Positions 1 to 8,550 of a stretch of DNA of 64,000 bases are shown piece by piece (position 1 is the stretch's first letter; each line of letters opens with the position of its first letter). The translations under genes were made by a program, and so were the position numbers. Location of the stretch: assembly GCA_964494205.1 (NCBI GenBank), contig CAZBRD010000002.1:1-64000 (forward strand), in the 5' to 3' direction. This DNA is from JBBTCX01 sp964494205. GTDB lineage: Bacteria; Planctomycetota; Phycisphaerae; UBA1845. Under the pieces are notes generated by a model. It was not told the DNA's origin and searched no databases. It worked only from the letters and a program-made list of their open reading frames with translations.

Positions 1-210
1 GTGACCACCGGGTCGACCATCTCGGCGCACGCGCGGCGCAAGTTCAACGACGCGCTGGTCTACATCCGAATCCTGTATGATGTGAAGGATGAGTCGAAGC
101 AGCGCGTTCAAGCCATCGAAGAGGATCGCGCTGCGCCGGTTTCGGATGATGCCTCGGCCGCGCAAACGATTAAGACCACTTCGCTTCAACACCGCCGCGC
201 CGAGGAGATC
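1..210 (+). pseudogene. IS66-family transposase remnant (weak)
   Basis: The first frame begins inside a gene and reads SAHARRKFNDA, then RILYDVKDESK. IS66 TnpC transposases carry a similar 'WAHxRRKFxEA ... I..LYxVE' block in the DDE catalytic region. Here the two halves of the block sit closer together than in intact transposases. Downstream the frame loses any resemblance and ends with no terminal domain. This reads as a decayed, internally deleted fragment next to the island edge marked by the tRNA remnant. It is based on about 35 residues only, so the family call is tentative. Confidence 0.35.
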
Positions 211-691
211 CGTGCGATGCACCAATTACCACATTCGAATTGTGCTCATCGGTGCTTGGGCGGAGTTATGGTGCCTTGAACCGGTAATAGTAGTGAGGCA
301 AGATACGCATGCAATTCTGCACGGCGATGAAAAAGTCTTCGACGAGAGGGCTGGAATCCAGGACTTCAATTGAGAAGGAAACTCCAGCCGTAATTTCGTG
401 GATTACAGTTGTTAATTGAAGAATTGCTAATACGCCGGTTTTCACTTTGCGTATGTATATGAATAGTGGGCCTCGGTTCACGGGCCCGGCAAACTGACGG
501 ACGGCGCGCGCTGTTGCAGGCTACAAGCTTGAATGAGTATCTAGCCAGGACTGAATGCATTGAACGAATTGCGCGGTCAAAACCGCGCAAATAGGTACAA
601 ACAGAGGCAAATCACTGCAAAACTTGCATAACTTGCAATTTGTAAACCGCGTTGTTAGCGTTGTTTATGCGTTTCAGGCTTGACGGAGGGC
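211..691. other. Gene-free island remnant
   Basis: I see no plausible gene on either strand. Short frames here lack family motifs and ribosome binding sites. The only structure is a hairpin at 569-590. The stretch appears more AT-rich by eye than the genes after 1.8 kb, consistent with decayed acquired DNA. Confidence 0.5.
569..590. repeat. Hairpin element, copy A
   Basis: TTGCGCGGT and ACCGCGCAA form a perfect 9-bp stem with a 4-nt CAAA loop. The same element occurs in opposite orientation at 809-835, on the other side of the tRNA-Gly remnant. No T-tract follows, so it is not an obvious intrinsic terminator. Confidence 0.7.
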
Positions 692-735
692 GGTTCCCAA
701 GCTGGAAGTCGAGGGTTCGAGTCCCTTCGCCCGCT
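692..735 (+). tRNA. 3' half of tRNA-Gly(CCC); probable attachment-site remnant
   Basis: The sequence matches a glycine tRNA from the anticodon loop onward. It has loop TTCCCAA with anticodon CCC (696-698), 3' anticodon strand GCTGG, variable loop AAGTC, T arm GAGGG-TTCGAGT-CCCTT, acceptor strand CGCCCGC and discriminator T. The 5' half is absent: the preceding bases cannot pair with GCTGG, and no partner for the acceptor strand lies upstream. Integrases of islands and prophages commonly recombine in the 3' half of tRNA genes, so this is best read as an att site. It cannot yield a working tRNA. Confidence 0.8.
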
Positions 736-1269
736 ATAGTTATGAGTAACGCCGCCCTCAAGAGATAGAGTGACCTGCCGGTGTTTGGCAGTGCGGCCTG
801 AAGCGAATAATTGCGCGGTTTTTGACCGCGCAATTCCCTTCGGGAGGTCGCATGCCGACAAAATTTCGATTTCTTTCCCAGGTTCCATCGTATCGACATC
901 GAAAGAGTTAGTCGCGGGCGATCGTCACGCTGACCGATCGCGGTGACTGGTCAACGTCGTGACTTTCCTCCTCGAGAGTTTGGCGCGCGAGAAAACCGCG
1001 AGACTTCGATCGCGTCAGCCGCCGCTGAGCGCAAACGTTTGTCGGTCTGTGGTCAGTGATGCTAATGCGATAATGATTAGAGCCTTTCATGTACTCCGTT
1101 GAATCAGATTGATGATGCTTTTAAGCATCCAGCATACGAAAGCAATTACTTGCATGCCGTGACGAAGTCGCGGGTTAATTAAGGCTGTTCACGGCTCCAA
1201 CTTCCGCGGCTATCGGATTCCGGCGAGTCGGACCTAGATCCACTGCCTGATCGGATGTACCTCATTTCA
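736..1269. other. Gene-free stretch downstream of the tRNA remnant
   Basis: No coding region can be supported. It contains the second copy of the hairpin element (809-835) and otherwise nothing I can interpret. Confidence 0.5.
809..835. repeat. Hairpin element, copy B (inverted relative to copy A)
   Basis: AATTGCGCGGT and ACCGCGCAATT form a perfect 11-bp stem around a TTTTG loop. The reverse complement reads AATTGCGCGGT-CAAAA-CCGCGCAA, essentially copy A plus one A in the loop. The two copies therefore form a longer inverted pair around the tRNA remnant. Confidence 0.75.
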
Positions 1270-1660
1270 TCATTCGGAAAACGTAGTGAACGATGTGCCT
1301 TCATGACGGCTCAAGCCAACTTCTCGTGTGCCGAACCAGAGGTTGCCGTCCCGGCCCTCAAGTACACTAAACACGGAGTTGTTAACCAGGTCGCCCTTCG
1401 CGGTGAAATTCTTGAACTTCTTGCCGTCATAACGCCAAACGGCGAATTCGTTCGTCCCGAGCCAGATGATTCCTTTGCCATCCTCCAGAATTCAATAGAC
1501 AGCAGCGCTGACGAATCCTTCTTTGTGCCGAAAGGTCATGATTTCGTCCTTTACGGGATCGTATCGGTATGCGCCGTGTCGCCGCGTGCCAGAAGGTGGG
1601 CAGCCAATTGGCCATGGAGCCAACGTTAATCCCCGGCCACGGCACGAATGCGATCTACGT
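1270..1660 (-). pseudogene. C-terminal remnant of a two-component-regulator propeller (Reg_prop) protein
   Basis: The minus strand reads YRYDPVKDEIMTFRHKEGF, an in-frame TGA (1492-1494), then ILEDGKGIIWLGTNEFAVWRY and later GRDGNLWFGTREVGLSR before a stop at 1270-1272. 'DGxxWfGT..G..RYDGxxf..f' is the hallmark of Reg_prop beta-propeller blades, which form periplasmic sensor domains or stand-alone propellers. At least two blades are visible. The internal TGA stands where family members usually have Cys before the ILED motif. No credible start lies upstream. This is a truncated pseudogene unless the TGA is a sequencing error. It lies beside the island edge. Confidence 0.7.
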
Positions 1661-1816
1661 TCAAGGTGGGGTGGATTATGGGTTGTGGTAGAAGTACTGC
1701 TGACTGAAACATCAATCGCCATTGCGCTCGGCCACAGTCGTAACTGGGAAGACTAGATTAGCCGAGTGGACGGAGCACTTCATGGAAGCGTTCGTGCTGG
1801 CGCCAGCGTCTAGAAA

Positions 1817-2482
1817 TCAACCTTTCCTCTTCACCATCGCATCTACTGCAATCGGCACGTACGGTGGGATGCAGCCCTTTGATACGGGCCAATCTTTGTA
1901 CAGACCAATCTTCTCGCCGATGGCGATTGCCCGCTTGCGGTGCTTTGCGTGCTTAACGCCGATTGCCAGGAGTGTGTTGTTCATCGTCCATTGCACGTCC
2001 GGCTTGGCCTTGGGCATTTCCTTTTCGATTCGATCGAGCAGTGAAGGCAGGTCGAGGCCGTCATCATCCTTGTTGACGCGGGCGGCGGTAAGGTGCCAGC
2101 CGGCACGGGCGGCCCAGCGATCCTTGTCCTTCATCCATTTCACGCGTAGCGATTCGTTCACGGGATGTTGTGCGACGACATAGTTGTTCAGCCAGTCGGC
2201 GACATATGCGAAGGTGGTAGATCGTGTCATCGTGTCGAGTTCATCAGCGGAGAGCGACTTGGGCTTGATGATGAGCGTGGCCACTAACTGCGCTTCGACG
2301 TTTCCAGTATCCCAGAGCTTGAGCGCGAGTTCGTGATCGGTCTTGATTTTCTTGGCGATCGCGCGGATGTCACCCATTGGCACGCCAAACTGGTTGTCGG
2401 GCGCGCCGGCCTTCGCGTTGTGCTTGCGGCGGGCATCATCGCCAAGGGACTTGAGTTGTGCGAGGACTTCTTTGACGGTCAT
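1817..2482 (-). CDS. DNA alkylation repair protein, AlkD-like
   Basis: This 221-residue protein consists of helical repeats and resembles the DNA alkylation repair family (AlkD/COG4912). Family-like stretches are GVPMGDIRAIAKK near residue 34, a TFAYVADWL helix near 90, and DRWAARAGWHLTAARV near 120. Bacillus AlkD is a HEAT-like glycosylase that excises positively charged alkylpurines. The length is near the family norm of about 220-240. The Trp/Asp/Arg pocket of true AlkD is only partly recognisable, so activity is not certain. It is a single gene with no clear SD sequence, and its neighbours are unrelated. Confidence 0.75.
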   Translation of the reverse strand: MTVKEVLAQLKSLGDDARRKHNAKAGAPDNQFGVPMGDIRAIAKKIKTDHELALKLWDTGNVEAQLVATLIIKPKSLSADELDTMTRSTTFAYVADWLNNYVVAQHPVNESLRVKWMKDKDRWAARAGWHLTAARVNKDDDGLDLPSLLDRIEKEMPKAKPDVQWTMNNTLLAIGVKHAKHRKRAIAIGEKIGLYKDWPVSKGCIPPYVPIAVDAMVKRKG

Positions 2483-2718
2483 GGCGGTGATTGTATGACT
2501 TACACATAGGGGTGGTAAAGCAAACTAGACGAAATGTATTTCGATGATGACGTTGTCCCTGTCGCCTTGCTGGGGACCTGCGTTTTTTGCAAACGAAGAG
2601 CAGACTACGGCAGGGGATACGTAAACGAATTCCACTTTGCAGCAGCGTTTCTTGAAAACTCGGAAAAACAGCGCTTTTCATGGTGTCGCAAGTCGCAGGC
2701 CTGCGCATAATTACGTGT

Positions 2719-3336
2719 ATGACAGAACGACCGCATCAAACGAATGGTGCTCCACATGCACGAGACGTGATTGCGCGCGATGTTACTCGCCTGCTCAGCG
2801 AAGCAGCGGCGGGCAAACCTGAAGCCGCACGCGAATTGCTGCCGTTGGTGTATCGCTCACTGCACGACCTAGCATCGAAGCGAATGCGTGAAGAGCGCCG
2901 CAACCATACGCTGCAAGCGACCGCGCTGGTCCACGAGGCCTACATGCGCCTCGTCGATGGACAGAACATCCCGTGGGACAGTCGCGCGCATTTCTACGCC
3001 GCGGCAGCGGAGGCGATGCGTCGCATTCTCATCGAGCACGCGCGTCGTGTCGGCGCGAAGAAGCGCGGCGGCGATCGCAAACGCGAAATTGCCTGCGTTG
3101 CCGATCTTGCCTCGGAAGAAAGCGTCAGTGAAGCGATCGAGATCGATGCAGCCATCGAGGCGCTTCGCGCGGAGGATTCGCGGGCGGCCAGCGTCGTGCA
3201 GCTGCGCTTTTATGCGGGACTGTCGATTGATGAAACAGCGGCTGCTCTTAACATCGCTCCCAGCACGGTTGACCGCGAGTGGCGATACGCCCGGTCGTGG
3301 TTATTGCGGCGACTACGTGAGGAACCTAATCAGTGA
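2719..3336 (+). CDS. ECF-type RNA polymerase sigma factor (TIGR02999-like)
   Basis: This is an extracytoplasmic-function sigma factor of about 205 residues. It resembles the planctomycete/acidobacterial type annotated 'ECF-like, TIGR02999'. Region 2 is marked by ALVHEAYMRLVDGQNIPWDSRAHFYAAAAEAMRRILIEHAR with basic KKRGGDRKRE after it, and region 4 by LRFYAGLSIDETAAALNIAPSTVDREWRYARSWL. I chose the ATG giving MTERPHQ because the domain begins soon after; an upstream ATG would add 13 residues. The stop overlaps the GTG start of the kinase gene by four bases, so the two are translationally coupled. The kinase probably controls or co-acts with this sigma factor. Confidence 0.9.
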   Translation: MTERPHQTNGAPHARDVIARDVTRLLSEAAAGKPEAARELLPLVYRSLHDLASKRMREERRNHTLQATALVHEAYMRLVDGQNIPWDSRAHFYAAAAEAMRRILIEHARRVGAKKRGGDRKREIACVADLASEESVSEAIEIDAAIEALRAEDSRAASVVQLRFYAGLSIDETAAALNIAPSTVDREWRYARSWLLRRLREEPNQ

Positions 3337-6300
3337 GCGCTGTGAATAGAGAACGAGTGAAGGAATTGCTGTCGCAGGCGTCGCGCCTTCCGCGTCAGGA
3401 GCGAGAGGCCTTTATTCGTCGTGCAGCCGGTAGCGATGTTGAGTCAGCGGCAGAGGCGATCGACCTTCTGTCCACGCTTGACGATACCGAGTTCATGAGC
3501 AATCCCACCGGCGCGGGTATCGCGGCTGCAATCCCGCACATGAATGTTCCCGGGGAGGGCCCCGGAACCCGCATCGATCGCTACAAACTGTTGCAATTAA
3601 TTGGTGAGGGTGGATTCGGCTCCGTGTTTATGGCGGAGCAAGTCGAACCCGTTAATCGCAAAGTCGCTTTGAAAATCATCAAAGCCGGCATGGACACCAA
3701 GCAAGTCATCGCTCGGTTTGAGGCCGAGCGTCAAGCGCTCGCCCTCATGGACCACCCCAATATCGCGCGCGTGCTGGACGCCGGCGCAACGCAAAGCGGC
3801 CGCCTCTATTTCGTGATGGAACTGGTTCGCGGCGAACCTTGCACGCACTACTGTGATCGAGAGCGTCTTCCCATTCGCAAGCGATTGGAGCTTTTTCGAG
3901 ACGTGTGTAATGCGGTGCAGCATGCTCATCAGAAGGGAATCATACACCGTGATATCAAACCCTCGAATGTTCTGGTGACCGTCGCTGATGGCGATCCACT
4001 TCCGAAGGTGATTGACTTTGGTATTGCCAAGGCCACAGCTTCGCGACTGACCGACAAGACACTGTTTACGGAACTACACCAGCTCATCGGAACACCGGAG
4101 TATATGAGCCCGGAACAGGCCGAAGTCTCCGGCGTCGACATCGACACTCGTAGTGATATCTATTCGCTGGGCGTGTTGTTGTATGAGTTGCTGGTGGGTA
4201 GTACGCCGCTCGAACGCGATCGTGCCCGGTCGACGCCTTTCGCGGAACTTCAGCGACTCATCCGAGAAGAAGAGCCGGTGCGCCCCAGCCTTCGGATGGG
4301 CACGAGGAGTTCAATCAAGGAATTGCACGTCGAGTCTGGGTTGTGCGAAAAACGCGACTTGGATAAGTCGACTTCGATTGACATCGCTTGGCGAAGACGC
4401 TCAGAACCGGCTGCGTTGAACAGGCTTCTTCGCGGCGATCTCGACTGGATTGTTCTGAAGTGCCTCGAGAAGGACCGCAGACGACGCTACGCAACGACGA
4501 ACGAACTCGCCGACGACGTGGAACGCTATTTGTCTCACCAGCCTGTATTGGCCATGCCCCCGAGCCGCCGTTACAGAGCTCGCAAGTTCGTCCGCCGAAA
4601 CCGTGGCCCCGTTTTGGCCGCAACGGCGATCTCCCTGGCGCTTATCGCTGGCACCGTTGTGTCGCTTGTGTTCGCGAAAAACGCCGCACGTCGAACGAAA
4701 GAGCTTGAGCAGGTTGCGAGATTCCAGGAAACGCAATTCTCGAGCGTCAATGCTACCACGATGGGGGCGAAACTCAGGGCAGATCTCCTGGAAAAAGTCC
4801 GACAGAATGCCATCCGTCGCGGACTACCACAGAGTGAAGTGGAGTCGCGAGTCAGTGACTTGGAGATTATTCTTGCGGGGAGTGATTTTACTGGGCTAGC
4901 CACGGACTCTCTGGAGGAAAATGTCTTCAATCCGGCGCTCGATGCAGTTGAGAAGCAATTTTCCGATCAACCTTTAGTCAGGGCATTTTTGCTCCATTCA
5001 ATATCCACCTCTCTATTCAAGCTAGGCCTTTATGATAGTGCATACCCACCTCTGAAAGAGGCATTGGAGACCCGAAAACGGATTCTCGGTGATGAGCACT
5101 CCGATACACTCAATTCGATGCGAGAAATCGGATCCCTTCTAGTGCTGCAAGGCAAGGCGGAAGAGGCTGAACCTTACCTCGTGGAAGCGGTAGAGAAATG
5201 TCGACGGGCGTTAGGCGATGAACGCCCCGAAACCCTTGCATCTATTCACGAATTAGCACAACTCCGCATGGCGCAGGGCGATTTCGGAGCAGCGGAGCCT
5301 CTCTTCCGTCAAGCCCGTGAGGGGAGTCAAAGGGTCGTGGGTGAGGACGATCCGCAAACACTGTCGAGTACATCGGCTCTCGGATTACTTCTACAAAGAC
5401 AGGGAAGACTGACTGAGGCCGAACCACTTTTCCTTGAATCGCTGCAAAAGCGACGTGTTGTGCTAGGCGAGGATCATCCCGATACTTTGATTTCAATTAA
5501 TCACATGTCAGTGCTGTATTGGTCTCAAGGCCGCATGGAGGAGGCTGAGCCTTATTTCCGTGAGGCGCTCGAAAGGACTCGCCGCGTTTTGGGGGACGAG
5601 CATCCAAACACACTCAGCGCCATGGTGGACATGGGACTCTTCTTCAGAACGCAAGGAAGGCTCGCTGAAGCTGAGGCGCTGTATCGTGAGGTTTTGCCAA
5701 AGAGACGTCGCCTGCTTGGAAATGACCACCCCGATACTCAAACGCTCGTCCACAACATGGGTTTTCTGTTGCAAGCGCAGGGAAAACCGGCTGAAGCTGA
5801 AGCGTTTTGCCGCGAAGCCTTGGACACCAATCGACGCATTTTGGGTGCGGACCATCCTGAAACGCTCACCTCGGTGAACGTGATGGGACTTGTACTTCTG
5901 GCGCAGGGCAAACTGGACGAAGCAGCACCGCTGTGTCGGGAAGCGTTTGAAAAACGTCAGAAGCTATACGGCGACGAGCATTCCGACACACTTATCGCAA
6001 TGACAAACTTGGGCGCGCTTTTGGTTGCTCAGGACGATCCGAATGCCGCGATTGATTTATTGCAGCCTTCGGAACAGTCGGCTCGCAAGGTGTTCACTGG
6101 AGGGAACGCCATCAGGCTGGCGCGATTTCTTACACCGCTCGGCGTTGCGCGAGTGGCTGTCGGTTCGTTTGAAAGTGCAGAGGCAAACCTGACCGAGGCA
6201 AGCAAGATTCTTGATAACGCCAAAGGTACGCTCATGCGCGATCGCACCGAAACGTGGGGAGGACTAGTCCGACTCTATGATGCCTGGCACTCTTCCCAGC

Positions 6301-6371
6301 CCGATGCCGGTTACGACGCAAATGCTACGGAGTGGAGGGGCCGACTGAGCAGCATTCAATCAAGTCATTAG
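3333..6371 (+). CDS. Serine/threonine protein kinase with C-terminal TPR domain
   Basis: This is a membrane-anchored Hanks-type kinase of 1012 residues with a GTG start overlapping the sigma-factor stop. The kinase domain spans about 84-410, with GEGGFGSV glycine loop at 91-98, VALK lysine 114, HRD at 205-207 followed by IKPSN, DFG at 228-230 and GTPEYMSPEQ at 253-262. All catalytic residues are intact. A single transmembrane segment (about 427-450) follows. The C-terminal half, about 560-980, holds repeated 42-residue TPR units with the 'LGDEHPDT' signature of kinesin-light-chain-type TPRs. Such sigma/kinase pairs are common in planctomycetes; the signal sensed is unknown. Confidence 0.92.
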   Translation: MSAVNRERVKELLSQASRLPRQEREAFIRRAAGSDVESAAEAIDLLSTLDDTEFMSNPTGAGIAAAIPHMNVPGEGPGTRIDRYKLLQLIGEGGFGSVFMAEQVEPVNRKVALKIIKAGMDTKQVIARFEAERQALALMDHPNIARVLDAGATQSGRLYFVMELVRGEPCTHYCDRERLPIRKRLELFRDVCNAVQHAHQKGIIHRDIKPSNVLVTVADGDPLPKVIDFGIAKATASRLTDKTLFTELHQLIGTPEYMSPEQAEVSGVDIDTRSDIYSLGVLLYELLVGSTPLERDRARSTPFAELQRLIREEEPVRPSLRMGTRSSIKELHVESGLCEKRDLDKSTSIDIAWRRRSEPAALNRLLRGDLDWIVLKCLEKDRRRRYATTNELADDVERYLSHQPVLAMPPSRRYRARKFVRRNRGPVLAATAISLALIAGTVVSLVFAKNAARRTKELEQVARFQETQFSSVNATTMGAKLRADLLEKVRQNAIRRGLPQSEVESRVSDLEIILAGSDFTGLATDSLEENVFNPALDAVEKQFSDQPLVRAFLLHSISTSLFKLGLYDSAYPPLKEALETRKRILGDEHSDTLNSMREIGSLLVLQGKAEEAEPYLVEAVEKCRRALGDERPETLASIHELAQLRMAQGDFGAAEPLFRQAREGSQRVVGEDDPQTLSSTSALGLLLQRQGRLTEAEPLFLESLQKRRVVLGEDHPDTLISINHMSVLYWSQGRMEEAEPYFREALERTRRVLGDEHPNTLSAMVDMGLFFRTQGRLAEAEALYREVLPKRRRLLGNDHPDTQTLVHNMGFLLQAQGKPAEAEAFCREALDTNRRILGADHPETLTSVNVMGLVLLAQGKLDEAAPLCREAFEKRQKLYGDEHSDTLIAMTNLGALLVAQDDPNAAIDLLQPSEQSARKVFTGGNAIRLARFLTPLGVARVAVGSFESAEANLTEASKILDNAKGTLMRDRTETWGGLVRLYDAWHSSQPDAGYDANATEWRGRLSSIQSSH

Positions 6372-6417
6372 GGGCCTATCCTGTCGCAGAGTTTTCCCAG
6401 TTAGGTTCGTTTGTCAA

Positions 6418-7794
6418 TTAGAAGCTCACGTGCCCACGTAGGCCGTAGACAACAGCCACGTCGCGACTGTCATCCCCGCCGGGATCGACTATGAATTGTA
6501 GATCTGGCGTCAGGCTGAACCAGGGTGTGATTGCGATGCTGTAAAACAACTCTGTGCCTTGCGACGACGCGATCCCCAGTCGCTCAGGCAAGTCGCCGCT
6601 GAAGTCAGTGAAGAAATAACCGAGGCCGAACTTGTCGTTGTCGCGTTCGGGAATGATACCCTTGCCGCCGACGCCAAGGCTGTAGAACGTTTCGATTGGG
6701 TTTGCTTCGCCGTCAGAGATGCCGAATCGCCCGAACAGGCCGACTCCCTGTGTCGGGTCCTGCGACTCCACAAAGAAATACTGATCGAAGTTGTAATAGA
6801 ACGCCCACGAGCTTGATTCGTGCTCGATCGGTGAGAGTACATTGAGGATGTTCAACAAGGGACGACGCGGAATCACGATGCCGACGCGCGGATCTTGTTC
6901 GAGCGCTACGAAGTTCTTGTCACTCCACGCGAAGCCGAAAAGCTGGTGGCCGGGTTTCTCAAACGGTTTCACGTTGAATCGCGCTTCGGAGGCCATGGAC
7001 GTACCGCCCTCGAAGGCCGTATCGAAACCGCTCTCATTCGGAACACCCTCGGTGTCGTAAACCATCGTCGTCCACGAGCCCCATTGGCCGAACACGGCGA
7101 ACGCCGCGCCAAGCGTGGAATACGGCGTGGTTCGTGCGGAGATCGGATTCCAGCGGAAACTGGAGTGGAGGAAATTGTCGCCATGAATCCAGGCGAATTC
7201 GTTTTTGTCGCCTTGTGATGTATCAAGTTTGCCAAATGAAATCGCGCACCATTCAGCCAGCGCCTGAGTGAACTGGACATGCGACAGTGTGATATCGCGG
7301 TAACCGGGCAGCGGGAACAGTGCGTCGTCATTTGAATTGGCGCCCGATTCGTCGTTTACGGAGTCGCCGAAAAAGCTCTCAGCGTGCAGCTCCAGAAGGC
7401 CGCCAGGCCACAAGTTCATGCGGGCTGTGTCGAGCTTGAGTCGAAGGTCCCATCCGCCGGAATATCGAAAAGCGTTGTTGGTGTCGTTGCCGCCGTGGAC
7501 GTTGCCTTGCAAATATTGATCCAGCGTCAGATCAAACAGCACGCCCTTTTCAGCCATATCAGTACGGGCGCCGTTCCAGTCGCCGGTCAGGTACTTTCTC
7601 GTGCGTAAGTCGCCTGAGTAATCGGGAAGCTCGGGAATAAGCGAGAGGAGTTTCGGTTTCGCGGGTTCGGAAGGACTCGCAGCAGCTTCGGTCTTCTGCG
7701 GCTCAGCAGATTCTGTCGTCGATTGCGCCATCGATGTTCCACCGATTGCCAGCATGATGAACATTACATAGGTCAAACGATTGAGCATTGTCAC
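6418..7794 (-). CDS. Carbohydrate-selective porin, OprB family
   Basis: A 458-residue outer-membrane beta-barrel with a signal peptide (MLNRLTYVMFIMLAIGGTSMAQ). The OprB family mark is LTGDWNGARTDMAEKGVLFD near residue 70, followed by alternating aromatic barrel strands and a C-terminal phenylalanine. OprB porins admit sugars and related small solutes. It is the last gene of an apparent minus-strand operon, 57 bases after the DUF2238-like gene and downstream of a sulfatase and its activating enzyme. That context suggests import of substrates or products of sulfated-glycan breakdown, which is an inference. It converges with the kinase gene across 46 bases. Confidence 0.88.
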   Translation of the reverse strand: MTMLNRLTYVMFIMLAIGGTSMAQSTTESAEPQKTEAAASPSEPAKPKLLSLIPELPDYSGDLRTRKYLTGDWNGARTDMAEKGVLFDLTLDQYLQGNVHGGNDTNNAFRYSGGWDLRLKLDTARMNLWPGGLLELHAESFFGDSVNDESGANSNDDALFPLPGYRDITLSHVQFTQALAEWCAISFGKLDTSQGDKNEFAWIHGDNFLHSSFRWNPISARTTPYSTLGAAFAVFGQWGSWTTMVYDTEGVPNESGFDTAFEGGTSMASEARFNVKPFEKPGHQLFGFAWSDKNFVALEQDPRVGIVIPRRPLLNILNVLSPIEHESSSWAFYYNFDQYFFVESQDPTQGVGLFGRFGISDGEANPIETFYSLGVGGKGIIPERDNDKFGLGYFFTDFSGDLPERLGIASSQGTELFYSIAITPWFSLTPDLQFIVDPGGDDSRDVAVVYGLRGHVSF

Positions 7795-7851
7795 TCCTAA
7801 GGAATAGTTAACCGGTTTCTTCGCCGGAACGCATACGCAAATCCTACTGTC

Positions 7852-8517
7852 TTACCGGCGACCGAAGAGTTTCGGGTTTCGCCTGACAAAGCTGCCGATC
7901 GCGTCTGCCAGGAAAGAGTACCTCCCGCTCTTTGCGTACGCCAAACCCATGCCCGCCACCACGGTCGCTCCAAGTGTATCGACGATCAAGTCATACATCG
8001 TGTCATAGACGCCGGTTTCTCTGCTTTGCATGTTGACTTCAGGTGCGACGCAATCCACGGCAAACTCGACGACCTCCCAAACGACGCCGAGCGAAACGGC
8101 AAAGGAGATCGCGAACAGGCATAGGAATATCGGTTTGGTTCCTTGTGGGATTCGATCCGTTTGATTCAGCAGAAAGATCGCGAGGAATCCAATGATGCCC
8201 AGCAGGAAGCCCGAGCTGGTGTGCAACACAACGTCCCACCACCAATACTTGTAATAGAAGTCCTCGGCTGATCCCAGGAAAAACGATAGGAATACAAACA
8301 GCGCGGCTATGAATTGAAAATCCGGGGGGACAATGATTCGATACCGCTTGGCCACAAACGCCGGAATTAGCGTGAGTGCAATGACGAACAGTGTAAGAAA
8401 TGCGTTCTCCCAATCGCGGAGCCACAAGTACAGCACGAAACCGATGGCCAACACAGCCTGTATCGCCAAGGTCAATCGCAAGGCGAGACTGCGAGAATCA
8501 TCACTTGGTTGTGCCAT
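7852..8517 (-). CDS. Integral membrane protein, YjdF/DUF2238-like
   Basis: 221 residues with about six transmembrane helices. Conserved-looking polar positions inside helices are WWWDVVLHTSSGFLLG near residue 95, GVVWEVVEFAVD near 148 and DTMYDLIVDTLGA near 175. This D..LH / WE..E / D..DL..D pattern is that of the DUF2238 (YjdF) family, whose function is unknown. It lies 33 bases after the sulfatase stop and is probably cotranscribed with it. I cannot assign a role; membrane support of the sulfatase/porin operon is a guess from position only. Confidence 0.7.
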   Translation of the reverse strand: MAQPSDDSRSLALRLTLAIQAVLAIGFVLYLWLRDWENAFLTLFVIALTLIPAFVAKRYRIIVPPDFQFIAALFVFLSFFLGSAEDFYYKYWWWDVVLHTSSGFLLGIIGFLAIFLLNQTDRIPQGTKPIFLCLFAISFAVSLGVVWEVVEFAVDCVAPEVNMQSRETGVYDTMYDLIVDTLGATVVAGMGLAYAKSGRYSFLADAIGSFVRRNPKLFGRR

Positions 8518-8550
8518 CGATTGGCATACTCCATCTCGAAAATCGACGCT

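Noticed and set aside
612..899. Minus-strand frame containing GEGTRTLDFQLGNRPP
   Set aside because: It is the reverse complement of the tRNA-Gly remnant. This string is a well-known spurious protein made by translating tRNA genes backwards.
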